From: Candidatus Omnitrophota bacterium
GTDB taxonomy: Bacteria; Omnitrophota; Gorgyraeia; Gygaellales; UBA12090
Assembly: GCA_003510525.1 (NCBI GenBank)
Contig: DOMD01000078.1
Coordinates: 1-6,177, forward strand
DNA: 6,177 bases
Direction: 5' to 3'
Shown: positions 5,760-6,177 of the stretch, piece after piece
Position numbering within the stretch: the stretch's first letter is position 1
Layout of the letters: the number at the start of each line of letters is the position of its first letter
The notes under the pieces: generated by a model
Database searches by the model: none
What the model was told of the DNA's origin: nothing
Seen by the model: the letters and a program-made list of their open reading frames with translations, nothing else
Program-made: the position numbers and the translations under genes

Positions 5760-6177
5760 CATATCCGCAGGATTATTTGTCCGGTTTGCTAAATGAATTG
5801 CGCGCTCTTCCCAGGGAAACAGAATGGGTTGAGTTTAAGCATAATAACGACGAGCCGCAGGAAATCGGCGAATATATTTCAGCGTTGTCGAATTCCGCCG
5901 CGCTTGTGGGCAAGGCTTCCGCTTATCTTATTTGGGGCATTGAGGACGGGACGCATGAGATTCTGGGGACAACATTTGATCCCGGTCTTAAAAAAGTAGG
6001 CAATGAAGAGCTGGAAAACTGGCTGCTCCGCCTTCTCGCGCCCAAAATCAATTTCTATTTCCACGTACTAGTAACGGACAAAGGTAGAGTTGTAATACTT
6101 GAAATCGATAGAGCTTCAAGGCATCCAGTGCAGTTTCAGGGGAAAGAATATATCCGGGTCGGCTCTTACAAAAAATC
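5756..6177 (+). CDS. Schlafen AlbA_2-domain protein, N-terminal part (runs off the right edge)
   Basis: The first 140 residues are visible and the frame is open at the window end. They match the AlbA_2 (Schlafen-like) domain: ETEWVEFKHN (21-30), YISALSNSAA (40-49) followed by YLIWGIEDG (57-65), and the closing strands VVILEIDRA (112-120), HPVQF (123-127) and EYIRVGSYKK (131-140). The ATG at 5756 has a strong GGAGG (5745-5749) 6 bases upstream. In known relatives this domain is often followed by an ATPase-like and a winged-helix region and is annotated as an ATP-binding protein or transcriptional regulator; in animal Schlafens the related fold is a tRNA/rRNA endonuclease. Residues E21, E26 and D64 have the spacing of the Schlafen catalytic carboxylates. 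Base composition returns toward that of hsdM. Family assignment is firm, activity is inference, and total length is unknown. Confidence 0.88.
   Translation, partial: MTYPQDYLSGLLNELRALPRETEWVEFKHNNDEPQEIGEYISALSNSAALVGKASAYLIWGIEDGTHEILGTTFDPGLKKVGNEELENWLLRLLAPKINFYFHVLVTDKGRVVILEIDRASRHPVQFQGKEYIRVGSYKK

Noticed and set aside
1..6177. CRISPR array, tRNA/rRNA genes, insertion sequence or integrase
   Set aside because: No regularly spaced short repeats, cloverleaf-type sequences or transposase/integrase motifs were seen. The excisionase-like HTH alone is not enough to call a mobile element.

Overview
The window is bacterial and carries the front part of a single rightward defense operon. It opens with a non-coding leader of about 325 bases. 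Then come a 58-residue winged-helix/excisionase-type DNA-binding protein (326-502), a type I DNA methyltransferase subunit HsdM (550-2553), a specificity subunit HsdS (2550-3899), an OLD-family ATPase-TOPRIM nuclease (3886-5694), and the first 140 codons of a Schlafen AlbA_2-domain protein that runs off the right edge (5756 onward). No hsdR restriction subunit is present; it may lie further right. Host taxonomy cannot be fixed from the sequence. The genes have clear Shine-Dalgarno sites and a recognisable sigma70-type promoter. The base composition is mixed: a very GC-rich first 110 bases, a middling hsdM, and visibly AT-rich second TRD and nuclease genes. This fits a horizontally assembled defense locus.

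Leader (1-325): a long GC-rich imperfect inverted repeat (18-110) and a second small hairpin (179-203) lie upstream of a good promoter (-35 TTGACC at 246-251, 17-base spacer, -10 TAGAAT at 269-274). A perfect 6+6 palindrome (GTTAAT-4-ATTAAC, 279-294) sits on the predicted transcription start. The first gene encodes a small DNA-binding protein, so this palindrome is the obvious candidate operator for autoregulation.

Operon logic: from hsdM on the genes are tightly packed. hsdM/hsdS overlap by 4 bases (GTGA), hsdS/OLD overlap by 14, and a 22-codon reading frame bridges the 61-base gap between OLD and the AlbA_2 gene, overlapping both neighbours by a few bases. No intrinsic terminator is visible inside the operon. 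HsdM plus HsdS should form a sequence-specific N6-adenine methyltransferase. The OLD nuclease and the Schlafen-like protein are plausible additional effectors or modulators co-expressed with it. The most interesting points are this composite architecture, the intact nuclease residues of the OLD protein, and the spacing of three acidic residues in the AlbA_2 protein, which equals that of the catalytic carboxylates of Schlafen RNases.
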